NCBI RefSeq assembly: GCF_004919085.1
Contig: NZ_STGL01000003.1
Coordinates: 620,001-684,000 of the forward strand
DNA: 64,000 bases
Direction of reading: 5' to 3'
Source: Nocardioides sp. GY 10127
Lineage (GTDB): Bacteria; Actinomycetota; Actinomycetes; Propionibacteriales; Nocardioidaceae
The notes under the pieces were generated by a model that was given only the letters and a program-made list of their open reading frames with translations, was not told the origin of the DNA and did not search any database. Below, in pieces: positions 9,046 to 17,407 of the stretch; position 1 is the first letter of the stretch, and the number at the start of each line of letters is the position of its first letter. A program made the position numbers and the translations under genes.

Positions 9046-10386
9046 CTAGGCGCTGCGCGCCCCCTGCCCCACCGGCGACGCCGGACGGGTGCCGGCCGCG
9101 CCCGCCGCCAGCGACGCGAGCGCCCGCTCGACCGCGGCCGGGTCGACGACCGTGGGGTGGAACGACACGTCCACCTGCAGCCCGGCCGTGCCCCCGGCGA
9201 ACGCGACGGTGAGCCCGCCGGGGCCGTCGGGCTGGGTGGCGATGACGGTGCGGGCGCGGGCCGGGTCGACCCACGGCAGCCGGTCGAAGCCGGTCCGGCC
9301 CTGGTAGGTGAGCGTGAGCCGGCGCGGCACGGGGCCGTCCAGGCGCTGGCCTCGCCCCTCCCCCGGCAGCCCGGCGACCTCGAGGGCGCCGAGGCCGGCG
9401 AGGGCGGCGCGGACGCCGGTCCGCAGCGTCACCGCGCCCAGCAGCACCAGCGGCACGCCGGCGGCGGTCGCCCGCTTGAGCGCGGAGCCGAGGGCGACGG
9501 GGTCGGTGGGGTCGACGTCGAGCCAGGGCCCGGTGGCGAAGTTGCCGCCGACCCGGGCGTCCGGGCCGAGGCCGGCACGGCAGTCGGCCATCACCTTCAC
9601 CCCGGCGCCCGTGAGGCCCTCGGCCGCCAGGGCGGACGCCGTGCGGCTCATGAGCACCGACGCCACCGAGGCGGTCGTGCCGGAGCGGTCGCGCTCGGCG
9701 CGCACGGCGTCCACCGCCTCCGTCGGCAGCAGGACGCTGCGGGTGACCGGGGAGCCCACCGGCCCGGGGACCCGGGGCTCGGCCAGCGGCTCGGAGCCCG
9801 GCCCCAGCGGGAGGGCGGCCCGGACGGCGCGCACGGCGTCGAGCGGCCGGCGGCCCCACGTGCGGGCCACCGCGCGGAGCAGCGGGTACCGCGCCTGGCC
9901 CTCCGTGAGCAGCAGGTCGAGGTCGAGGCCCGCGAGCCCGCGGAACCAGCGGTTCTTGGTGGCGCCGTCGCCGACCACGTGCGCGACCGAGCAGGCCAGC
10001 ACCCCGGTGGGCGCCCACGACTCGGAGGCCGGGTCGACGCCCAGCACGACCACGACCGGCAGGTCGTGGACGGGGGCCGCCTGGAGCCGGTCCGAGAGCG
10101 CGCCGGGGTCGGTCTCGTCCGTGACCGCCAGGACGCGGTCGAGGTGGGCCTCCAGCTCCGCTCCCCCGGCCGGCGCGGCGGGCCGCAGCCGGGGCCCGGT
10201 GCGGGTCCGCTCCAGGACGCAGAGGATCGGGTGGGTCGGCTCGCGCACGGCCAGCTCGCGCAGCAGCGCCCGCACGTCGTCCTCGAGCGGGAGACGCAGG
10301 CCCCCGAACGCGTTGACCGTGCGGAACGCGGCCCACGTGCGGTCCCGGACGCCCAACCGGCGGGAACGCACCTGCCGGGCGCTCAT
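9046..10386 (-). CDS. Condensation-fold acyltransferase-like protein
   Basis: 446 aa from ATG at 10386. The sequence has the HxxxDG motif of the CAT/condensation superfamily as HVVGDG (His136 to Gly141, in SVAHVVGDGATKNRW) and a later GGNFATGP block where such enzymes have their structural Asn/Gly motif. Overall it resembles acyl-CoA-dependent wax-ester synthase or PapA-like acyltransferases more than NRPS condensation domains, since no carrier domain is present. The ATGA 4-bp overlap with the cellulose-synthase-like gene puts it in the exopolysaccharide operon, where it may acylate the glycan or a lipid precursor. Substrate not predictable from sequence. Confidence 0.65.
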   Translation of the reverse strand: MSARQVRSRRLGVRDRTWAAFRTVNAFGGLRLPLEDDVRALLRELAVREPTHPILCVLERTRTGPRLRPAAPAGGAELEAHLDRVLAVTDETDPGALSDRLQAAPVHDLPVVVVLGVDPASESWAPTGVLACSVAHVVGDGATKNRWFRGLAGLDLDLLLTEGQARYPLLRAVARTWGRRPLDAVRAVRAALPLGPGSEPLAEPRVPGPVGSPVTRSVLLPTEAVDAVRAERDRSGTTASVASVLMSRTASALAAEGLTGAGVKVMADCRAGLGPDARVGGNFATGPWLDVDPTDPVALGSALKRATAAGVPLVLLGAVTLRTGVRAALAGLGALEVAGLPGEGRGQRLDGPVPRRLTLTYQGRTGFDRLPWVDPARARTVIATQPDGPGGLTVAFAGGTAGLQVDVSFHPTVVDPAAVERALASLAAGAAGTRPASPVGQGARSA

Positions 10387-12008
10387 CGGGTGGCCCCCAG
10401 ACCGACGAGCACGTCCTCCTCGGGCGGCAGCCCGTCCGGCGTCCCCCAGCGGGCCTCGCCCACCGGCAGCCCGGCCAGCGCGGCGCGCTCGAGCCGCTTC
10501 GGGCGCAGGGCCCACGAGATGCCGGTGCCGATGACGACCAGGTGCAGCAGGCAGAACGCGACGTTGTTGAGCATGCCGGCGCTGCGGTCGGTGGCGAGGC
10601 CGTAGACGCCCGTGGCGGTGAGCGCGGTGCACAGCAGCAGCCCCGGCCACACGGCCAGCGGCTGCCACATGCCGCCGCCCTCCTTGGGCGTGACCACGAA
10701 CCTCCCGCCCTTCCTCAGGATCACCTGGAGGGTCGCGGCGACGTGGATCCACGAGGACGCCGCGGCCAGCGCGAACGCCTGGAAGGTGTAGCTGCCCCCG
10801 CCGCCGACGGCCACGAGGCTGAGGGCCAGGAGGAAGTAGGGGGCGAAGTGCAGCAGGAAGGAGTCCGCGGTGGCCGCGGCGACGGCCTGCTCGCCGGTGA
10901 GGATGCGGATGATCGGCAGCGAGAGGTAGATCAGCACCGTCCAGCCGGAGAGGAAGTACATGGACGACAGCGCGTACTGCGCCTTGACCCGCAGCGGCAC
11001 CCGGGAGACCAGCGCGCGGCCCAGCGCGGAGAGGCAGCCCCGCGCCCAGCGCAGCTGCTGGCCCACGTAGGAGGCCATGTCGTCCGGGCCGAGGCCCTGC
11101 ACGAGCACCTCGGGCACGTAGGCGGTGCGCCAGCCGCGCTGGGTCAGCATGAGCGAGAGCTCGAAGTCCTCGGTGACGCTGTGCTGCGGGAAGCCGCCGA
11201 CGTCGTCGAGGGCGGCCCGCCGGAACACGACGTTCGTGCCGCAGCAGAACATCGCGCCCATGTCGTCCTTGCCGCGGGCGATGCAGCCGAAGAACAGCGC
11301 CTGCTGCGCCCACGCGGCGGCGGCCACGGGGTTGCGGTCGGCGTTGGCGTAGTACTGCGGGGTCTGGACGAAGGCGATCCGCTCGTCGGCCAGGTGACCG
11401 AGCGTGCGGCGCAGCATCTCGGGGTGCGGCACGTGGTCGCAGTCCAGGACGAGGACCGCCTCGCCGTCGACGAGCCCCAGGGCGTGGTTGATGTTGCCGG
11501 CCTTCGCCCCGGAGTGGACCTCGCGGGTGACGTACCGGGCGCCGACGCGGGCGGCCAGCGCCTCCATCTCGGGGTCGTCGCCGTCGTCGAGGAGGTGGAC
11601 CGTGACGTCCGCGCCGCGCAGCCGCTTCGCTGCCACGAGCACCGGCTCCACCACGGAGACGGGCTCGTTGTACCGCGGGACCAGCACGTCGACGGTCATG
11701 TAGTGCGCGATGGGTGCGCCGGGGCGGACCTTGCGGTCGTGCAGCAGCGTCCACCAGAAGCCGACGGCCTGCACGAGGTTGAACACCTCGGCGACCAGCA
11801 GCAGCCCGTAGAGCCAGGGGTTGCCGACGCGGCCGGGCACGAGGAGCCAGCCGAAGTACCAGACGGCGGACGTCGCGGCGGCCGCCACGAGCAGCCGCAC
11901 GAGCCACGGACGCTGCTCGCCGAGCACCTGGCTCGACAGGCCCGGTGTCGGCCCGGTGGTGAGCGCCGGCTCGGCGGAGCCGGACGGGGAGGTCGGTGCG
12001 GGGGTCAT
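10383..12008 (-). CDS. Cellulose-synthase-like processive glycosyltransferase (GT2)
   Basis: 541 aa from ATG at 12008. After two N-terminal membrane segments (about 35-90), the GT2 domain shows VLVPRYNEPVSVV, LLDDGDD (Asp141), the metal-binding DCD (189-191), catalytic TED (279-281) and QQLRW (317-321), the D,D,D,QxxRW signature of processive BcsA-type enzymes. Four to five further hydrophobic segments follow, the usual transmembrane channel. No PilZ domain is evident at the C-terminus, so c-di-GMP control as in BcsA is not supported. ATGA overlaps at both ends (with the flippase fusion upstream and the acyltransferase downstream) mark tight translational coupling. Probably polymerises and extrudes a beta-linked glycan; the sugar is unknown. 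Confidence 0.85.
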   Translation of the reverse strand: MTPAPTSPSGSAEPALTTGPTPGLSSQVLGEQRPWLVRLLVAAAATSAVWYFGWLLVPGRVGNPWLYGLLLVAEVFNLVQAVGFWWTLLHDRKVRPGAPIAHYMTVDVLVPRYNEPVSVVEPVLVAAKRLRGADVTVHLLDDGDDPEMEALAARVGARYVTREVHSGAKAGNINHALGLVDGEAVLVLDCDHVPHPEMLRRTLGHLADERIAFVQTPQYYANADRNPVAAAAWAQQALFFGCIARGKDDMGAMFCCGTNVVFRRAALDDVGGFPQHSVTEDFELSLMLTQRGWRTAYVPEVLVQGLGPDDMASYVGQQLRWARGCLSALGRALVSRVPLRVKAQYALSSMYFLSGWTVLIYLSLPIIRILTGEQAVAAATADSFLLHFAPYFLLALSLVAVGGGGSYTFQAFALAAASSWIHVAATLQVILRKGGRFVVTPKEGGGMWQPLAVWPGLLLCTALTATGVYGLATDRSAGMLNNVAFCLLHLVVIGTGISWALRPKRLERAALAGLPVGEARWGTPDGLPPEEDVLVGLGATR

Positions 12009-15000
12009 CGGCTGCCCTCCTTGCTGCTGGTCTTCTGGCCGGAGTTCTGGCTGGTCTGGGCGCCGGTCTCCTGGCCGGTGGTCCCGGACGCCTTGCGCAC
12101 CAGCTCCCAGACGCGGACGTTGGTGCTGACGTAGGTGTCCTCGACCCGGTAGCCGTGCTGCTTGAGGGTGGCGAGCACGGAGCCGACGTCGGCGGCGACG
12201 TCCTTCTCGGTGAGGAAGGAGCCGAGGACGAAGACCTTGTGCGGGGTGGTCACGTCGGCGGCGGAGACCGCCGTCCCGGCCCCGCTCTCCTGCGCGGCGA
12301 CCGCCTCGGTGAGGCCCGCGTCGTCGGAGTCGGGGTCGATCTTCCCGCCGTTGATCGCGGCCAGGCCGGAGGAGTAGTAGTCCATCTCGTCCTTGAGGTA
12401 GATCGGGTCGTAGACGAGCACGTCGTTGCTCGAGGTCGACTCCGACCGCACCCACGAGACCGCGGAGGAGAAGTCGTAGGTGCGCGGGTTGGACTGGTTG
12501 ACCTGCTGGTCGGCCAGGCCGAGGAGCAGGGTGCCCACCAGCAGGCTCGGCAGGAGCACGCGCACGACGGGCCCGCGGGCCCAGCTCGCCGTGATCCGGC
12601 TCAGCAGGAGCAGCGTCAGCGGCACCGCGGCCGTGAAGTAGCGCAGCTCGAACAGCGAGCGCCGCTCGAAGCCGATCACGAACAGGATCGCGACGGGCAC
12701 CATCGTGACGATCGCCAGGACCCACACCTCGCGGGAGCGGCCGCGGCCGAGCCCGAGCAGGGCGCCGATCAGCACGACCGGCCACAGCGCCGCGATCATC
12801 ACCATCACGTTGTCCGCGTGGTAGCCCCAGATCGCCCAGATCGCGTTCGCGATGACGGCGTAGACGTTGGGGGCCTCCCCGGAGATCGAGGTGGCGTCGG
12901 CGCCGACCTGGCTGGGGGTGCTCGCCGTGCCGGCGCCGGAGGCGACGACGGTGCCGAGCTGCTCGAGGCCGAAGGGGACGAGCGGCAGCACCAGGGCGAC
13001 GGCGAGCAGCCCGGAGAGCACCCAGCGTCGGGTCATCCGACGGAAGGAGCGGCGCAGGCAGAACAGGAGCATCAGCGCCTGGCTCGTGACCACCGGCAGG
13101 ATGGCGAACCACTGCAGGTAGACCGTGATCGCGCCCGCCACGGAGAAGAGCAGCCAGTCGCGCCACTGGCCGCGGCCGGCCGAGCCCTCGCGCTCACCGC
13201 GCGCGACGTCCCGCAGGACCCGGACCTGGCCCCACGCCGAGAGCGCCGCGAAGAGCATCCAGAGCGCGTACATCCGCGCCTCCTGGGCGTACCACACGGC
13301 CACCGGGGCGACCGCGAAGACCACGGCGGCGATCCGGGCGGTGCGGCGGTCCCACATGTCCCGGGCGAACCCGTAGGCGACGCCGATGAGCGCGGTGCCG
13401 GCCACGAGCGAGGGCAGGCGGACGACGTACTCCTGGGTCGAGCCCGTCAGGTGCACGAGCGCCCAGAGGATCGTGTGGAAGCCCGGCGGGTGCACGTCGG
13501 CGGTGGCCAGGTCGTGGATCATCCCCCGGTAGCTCATCTGCGCCTGGCTGATGCTGATCGCCTCGTCGATCCAGATGGAGCGCGTGACGAGGAGGCGCAG
13601 CGTGATCCCCACGGCCAGCGCCACGAGGAAGACCCCGTGCTCGGCGAGCAGGCCGCGCAGGCCGGGCCGCCGCGCGGGGGTGCCGGTCGGCGTGCCGGTC
13701 GGGGTGCCCGTCGGGGTGTCGGTCGGGCTGGTGGACGGGCCGGTGGACGGGCCGGGGGCGGCGCCGTGCAGGTCGGTCGTGCCGGAGGTCAGCGTCATCG
13801 TGTCGGGGGCCGGGGTCGAGGTGGTGCCGGCGGCCCCGACGGCCCCCACCGTCGCGGTCACCGGGCCCGGGCTGGTGGACGGGCTGGTGGACGGGCGGGC
13901 GAACGGGCGGGCGAACGGGCTGGCGGCCGCGGTGGCGAGCAGGAGGAAGAGGCAGGCCGAGAAGGTCGCCAGGACGATCCCGTAGGCGTCCGTGGCCCGC
14001 AGCAGCAGCGCGAGCTGGAGCACCACGCCGAGCGCCACGAGGACGGCGGCGGCCCAGGCCCTCCCGTTCATGCAGAGGCGGGCGAGGAGCACCTTGGCCA
14101 CACCGAGGGCCGCCATCGCGCCGACGTAGGCCGGGGCGTAGGTCGCGGCGTCGCGGTAGGCCTCGCCGACGACGAGGGCGTAGCCGTCCGCCGGGATCGC
14201 GGCGACCACGAGCAGCGCGGCCAGCGAGATGCCGGCCGCCGCCCCGAGGGCGACGAGCAGCGAGCCGCGCTGGGCCTCCCCGCGGCTCGGCATGAGCACG
14301 AGCGGGATGGTGGCGGTGGCGAAGTAGGCGGCGCCGCCGATGGTGGAGATCGCGGCGACCACGCCCGCCTCGCCGCCGGGCAGCACCTTGTTGGCGACGA
14401 GGACGTCCTGGGCGGCCACGACGGCGACCAGCAGGAACGTGAGGACCGTGCCCCACTGGCCGCGCCGGGCGGCGGCCGGGGCCCCGGCGCCGTCCGCGAC
14501 CGGCAGCGTCGCGCCCCGGCCGGCGACGAGCGCGACGGTCAGGGCGGCGTACCCGGCGGCGACGGTGCCGATGGCCGCTCCCCCGTCGCCGAGGACGGGA
14601 ACGAGCGCGAGCCCGACCAGGGCGCGGCCGAAGGGCTCGGTCGCGAGGGTCAGGGCGGCGCCGGTGCTGCGGTGGGTGCCGTAGAGCCGGCCGCGGGCCA
14701 GGGCGAGCAGCACCGCAGACGGCGCGGCGAGCCCGAGCATCGCGACGAGCAGGGTGGAGAGGCCCACCGCGCCGGACACGAACGGGGACGCGGCCACCAC
14801 GAGGGCCGCCACGGCCAGCGAGCCGAGCAGGGCCCGGCGCAGGAGCCGGCCGTGCAGGCTCGGGTCGAGCGCGATCGCGGCGGTCACCGACGAGGCGACG
14901 GTGTGCAGCAGCACGTAGGCGCCGAGGAAGGCGGTGTAGGAGGCGTACTCGCCCGGCAGCAGGAGCCGGGCCAGGAGCACCGAGACGACGAGGTTGCCGA

Positions 15001-15109
15001 CGCCGGCGGTGAGCTGGCCGGCGAGGACGGCGACCTGGCGGCGTCCGGCGGTGCCGGCGTGGCCGCGGGTGGTGCCCGCCTCGGCGCGCGGGGTGGCGGC
15101 GACGGTCAT
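12005..15109 (-). CDS. Fusion: MOP-type polysaccharide flippase + PMT/ArnT-like glycosyltransferase
   Basis: 1034 aa, clearly two proteins in one frame. Residues about 20-395 form 10-12 hydrophobic helices with the layout of Wzx/MurJ-type MOP exporters (LLPGEYASYTAF, GEAYRDAATYAPAY). Residues about 395-495 are a Ser/Thr/Pro linker with short repeats (ARPFARPSTSPS; PTGTPTGTPTGTP). Residues about 500-960 are a polyprenyl-phosphate-dependent glycosyltransferase of PMT/ArnT fold: IWIDEAISISQAQ with the acidic pair in the first loop, HPPGFH, WYAQEARMY, many helices, then a soluble domain. The C-terminal tail is Thr/Gln/Ser-rich. It overlaps both neighbours by 4 bp (ATGA). It would couple flipping of a lipid-linked glycan to an extracytoplasmic sugar transfer. 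An assembly frameshift is unlikely because the linker is continuous and in frame. Confidence 0.8.
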   Translation of the reverse strand: MTVAATPRAEAGTTRGHAGTAGRRQVAVLAGQLTAGVGNLVVSVLLARLLLPGEYASYTAFLGAYVLLHTVASSVTAAIALDPSLHGRLLRRALLGSLAVAALVVAASPFVSGAVGLSTLLVAMLGLAAPSAVLLALARGRLYGTHRSTGAALTLATEPFGRALVGLALVPVLGDGGAAIGTVAAGYAALTVALVAGRGATLPVADGAGAPAAARRGQWGTVLTFLLVAVVAAQDVLVANKVLPGGEAGVVAAISTIGGAAYFATATIPLVLMPSRGEAQRGSLLVALGAAAGISLAALLVVAAIPADGYALVVGEAYRDAATYAPAYVGAMAALGVAKVLLARLCMNGRAWAAAVLVALGVVLQLALLLRATDAYGIVLATFSACLFLLLATAAASPFARPFARPSTSPSTSPGPVTATVGAVGAAGTTSTPAPDTMTLTSGTTDLHGAAPGPSTGPSTSPTDTPTGTPTGTPTGTPARRPGLRGLLAEHGVFLVALAVGITLRLLVTRSIWIDEAISISQAQMSYRGMIHDLATADVHPPGFHTILWALVHLTGSTQEYVVRLPSLVAGTALIGVAYGFARDMWDRRTARIAAVVFAVAPVAVWYAQEARMYALWMLFAALSAWGQVRVLRDVARGEREGSAGRGQWRDWLLFSVAGAITVYLQWFAILPVVTSQALMLLFCLRRSFRRMTRRWVLSGLLAVALVLPLVPFGLEQLGTVVASGAGTASTPSQVGADATSISGEAPNVYAVIANAIWAIWGYHADNVMVMIAALWPVVLIGALLGLGRGRSREVWVLAIVTMVPVAILFVIGFERRSLFELRYFTAAVPLTLLLLSRITASWARGPVVRVLLPSLLVGTLLLGLADQQVNQSNPRTYDFSSAVSWVRSESTSSNDVLVYDPIYLKDEMDYYSSGLAAINGGKIDPDSDDAGLTEAVAAQESGAGTAVSAADVTTPHKVFVLGSFLTEKDVAADVGSVLATLKQHGYRVEDTYVSTNVRVWELVRKASGTTGQETGAQTSQNSGQKTSSKEGSR
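13676..13925 (-). repeat. Short tandem repeats encoding the flippase-PMT linker
   Basis: Two low-complexity blocks, about 13676-13760 and 13862-13925 in plus-strand coordinates, consist of near-repeats of GTGCCGGTCGGC and GGTGGACGGGC/GGCGAACGGGC. They encode the Thr/Pro/Gly and Ser/Pro/Arg linker of the fusion. Such tracts expand and contract by slippage, so linker length probably varies between strains. Confidence 0.7.
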
Positions 15110-16197
15110 CGGGTCACCCCCGTCGGGCGCAGGCGGGAGGCCTGGAGGTGGGAGCGGTGGCTGGGGTGCGCGGTCGTGCCCACGCCCTCGGTGAGCAGCA
15201 GGACGAGGAGGTCGAGCACCTCGCCCGCCGCGGCCACCTGCTCGCGGACGGCCGACGGGCCGCGGTCGCCGAGGTGGGCGAGCAGCCCGCCCGCGCGCTG
15301 GCCCGTGGGCCAGCTGGTGACGGGCGTCTGCGCCGCCGCGGCGGCGAGCAGGGTCTCGGCGTCGGCGCCGAGCACGCGGGTGCCGGTGGCGAGCAGGTCG
15401 CGCTGGGCGACCAGGGACGCCGAGGGCGGCAGGACGACCGGCGCCAGGCCCTTGTGCCGCAGGCCCAGGGCCAGCGACTGGGCCGCGTCGAGGTCGGCCC
15501 CCGCCGCGGCGCCGGGGCGGCGCGCCTGCACGCAGACACGGCGCGGGTCCGGGGCACCCGCGAGCCCGTTCGCCGGTGCGCGACCCAGCTCCCAGGCGAT
15601 GCGGTCGGCCAGGACCGCCGGCCCGCCGCCGGCGAGCAGGGTGCCGTCGTCCACGACGACGAGGGGGCCGGCGGTGCGCTCGCGCCGGGGCAGGTCCTGG
15701 AGGAGGAACCAGCCCAGGTGGGCGCCGACCCGGATGGGCGTCGGCAGGCCGATGGCCGCCAGCCGGGCTGCCGACTCCGCGGAGTCGAGCACCGTGAGCG
15801 AGGAGCCCGCGAGCAGGCGACGGGCCGCCGTGGCGCGGCGCGCCGAGAGCCGGCCGGCCCCGACGTCCACGAAGGCGGTGCGTCGGCCGCTGGCCCGGTA
15901 GGCGTGCGAGAGCGCGGTCAGCGCCCGCAGCGACAGCAGGGACTCCCGGCGCCCGGCCAGCGGCCGGCCGCCCAGGACCACGAGGGTCTGGGTGCGCGGC
16001 GCCACGCGGAGCAGGTGCGCGAGGTCGACGGGGACGGTGGGCAGGCCGGTGACGCGGCGGGTGCGGGCGGGCTCGGCCGTCGCGGCGACGACGTCGATGC
16101 CGTCGACGCCCTCGAGCTCGCGGGCCAGGACGGCCAGGGCGGCGTCGTCGGCGTTCTCACGCCACGGCGTGGTCTGCAGGATCAGTGCGGTGCTCAC
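15106..16197 (-). CDS. CsaB/polysaccharide pyruvyl-transferase-like protein, divergent
   Basis: 363 aa from GTG at 16197 (GAGGGGG lies 6-12 bases upstream). The N-terminal pattern ENADDAALAVLAREL followed by a V/A-rich strand, LPTVPVDLAHLLRVAP and TLVVLGG resembles the GDDA...SGGG framework of CsaB-type polysaccharide pyruvyl transferases, and the second half has the matching TVLDSAESAARLAAIGL step. The usual GGGSLLQD glycine loop is degenerate (LGGRPLAGRRE), so pyruvyl transfer is uncertain and another glycosyltransferase-B-like role is possible. It overlaps the preceding GT4 gene by 41 bp and the flippase fusion by 4 bp, within the exopolysaccharide operon. Confidence 0.55.
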   Translation of the reverse strand: MSTALILQTTPWRENADDAALAVLARELEGVDGIDVVAATAEPARTRRVTGLPTVPVDLAHLLRVAPRTQTLVVLGGRPLAGRRESLLSLRALTALSHAYRASGRRTAFVDVGAGRLSARRATAARRLLAGSSLTVLDSAESAARLAAIGLPTPIRVGAHLGWFLLQDLPRRERTAGPLVVVDDGTLLAGGGPAVLADRIAWELGRAPANGLAGAPDPRRVCVQARRPGAAAGADLDAAQSLALGLRHKGLAPVVLPPSASLVAQRDLLATGTRVLGADAETLLAAAAAQTPVTSWPTGQRAGGLLAHLGDRGPSAVREQVAAAGEVLDLLVLLLTEGVGTTAHPSHRSHLQASRLRPTGVTR

Positions 16198-17407
16198 GGG
16201 TCACCCCCTCGTAGAGGTCGGCGGTGCGGGCGGCCACGGCGGGCCAGGTGCGGTCGGCGGCCATCGCGTCGGTGACGGCGCGCAGGCGGGCCAGCTCGCC
16301 GGGGTCGGCGGCCAGCCGGTCGAGCCGGTCGGCCCACGCGGCGGCCTCGGCGACGGCCGGGTCGCCGGGCGTCGGGCCGCTCGCCCGGACGGCGAGCTCC
16401 GGTGCGCCCACGACCTCGGCGAGCCGCGGGCTGAGCAGCATCGGGGTGCCGTGGGCCAGGGCGAGGGCCAGGGGCCCCGACGAGGCGTGCGGCTCGGGGT
16501 AGGACAGGCACAGGACGTCGGCGGCGCGGAACCAGTCGGCGACGTCGCCGTCCGGGACGAAGCCGGTGAACCGGGCCCGGTGGCCGTAGGTGGCCTCCAG
16601 CCGCTGCTCGTAGTCGTCGCCCTGCGCGGCGAGCCGCGGGTGGGTGCCGCCGGCCACGACCATCGCGACGTCCTGCTTGGTGAGGGTGGCGGCCGTGAGC
16701 ACCGTCTCCAGGCCCTTGTAGGGCGCCACGAAGCCGAAGCTCATGGCCACCAGGGCGTCGCCCTCGACCCCGAGGCGGCGCCGGGCGGCGTCGCGGGAGC
16801 CTGCCGGCGGGCTCTCGATGCCGTGCGGCACCACCACTGCGCCGGGCACCAGCGGCGCGAAGGCCGGCTCGTGGACGATCGTCGTGCTCGCCAGCCGCGG
16901 CAGGCTGCGCTGCACGCCCGCGATGGCGGCGCGCGCGGCGAGCGGCGGGACGGCGATGCGGTGCATGCGGGTGTAGTCCGCGGTGACCTTCGCCGGGTCG
17001 ACGACCTGGTGCATCGTCAGGGTGAGCGGCGGGCCGACGCGGCGGTGGTGGGCCAGGGCCGCCAGCGTCACCGGGAGGCCGCTGGGGCCGTGGTACAGGA
17101 ACAGCTCGAACTGCAGGTGCACCTGCGCGGCGCCGGTGGCGCGGGCCGCGGCCAGGGCGTCGCGGACGGCGGTCGGCCGACCGCTGGTGAAGGCGCGGCG
17201 GACCTCGACGGGACCGTCGTGCCCCACGTCCGGCTCGCCCTCGAGCGTCGGCGCGACCACGCAGACCCGCAGGCCCTGCTCGGCCAGCGCGTGCGCCAGG
17301 TTGCCGGTGTAGGAGGCCACGCCGGACTCGCCGTCGTGGCGCGCGCCCAGGCGCGGGTAGAGGCTGACGAGCGCGACGTCGGGGCGCTCGGTGGCGGGAT
17401 CAGGCAC
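16157..17407 (-). CDS. GT4 family glycosyltransferase
   Basis: 416 aa from GTG at 17407 with GAGGAGA upstream. The N-terminal Rossmann half starts ALVSLYPRLG...GVASYTGNLAHALAEQG, typical of GT4 enzymes, and the C-terminal half has VAMSFGFVAPYKGLETVL, TGFVPDGDVADWFRAADVLCLSYPEPHASSG and LALALAHGTPML, the donor-binding region with an E-x7 style acidic motif. Retaining transfer from a nucleotide sugar at the cytoplasmic membrane face is expected. It overlaps the upstream GT2 gene by 8 bp and the downstream CsaB-like gene by 41 bp. Confidence 0.87.
   Translation of the reverse strand: MPDPATERPDVALVSLYPRLGARHDGESGVASYTGNLAHALAEQGLRVCVVAPTLEGEPDVGHDGPVEVRRAFTSGRPTAVRDALAAARATGAAQVHLQFELFLYHGPSGLPVTLAALAHHRRVGPPLTLTMHQVVDPAKVTADYTRMHRIAVPPLAARAAIAGVQRSLPRLASTTIVHEPAFAPLVPGAVVVPHGIESPPAGSRDAARRRLGVEGDALVAMSFGFVAPYKGLETVLTAATLTKQDVAMVVAGGTHPRLAAQGDDYEQRLEATYGHRARFTGFVPDGDVADWFRAADVLCLSYPEPHASSGPLALALAHGTPMLLSPRLAEVVGAPELAVRASGPTPGDPAVAEAAAWADRLDRLAADPGELARLRAVTDAMAADRTWPAVAARTADLYEGVTREHRTDPADHAVA

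Noticed and set aside
12005..15109. Frameshift or misassembly as the cause of the flippase-PMT fusion
   Set aside because: The linker is a continuous, in-frame, low-complexity tract with normal third-position GC, and no start codon with a ribosome site is visible at the domain boundary.
11996..15901. 1301-aa open frame on the plus strand
   Set aside because: It is antisense to three minus-strand genes with clear domain motifs, is extremely rich in Arg/Gly/Glu/Ala, and has no recognisable domain: a high-GC shadow frame.
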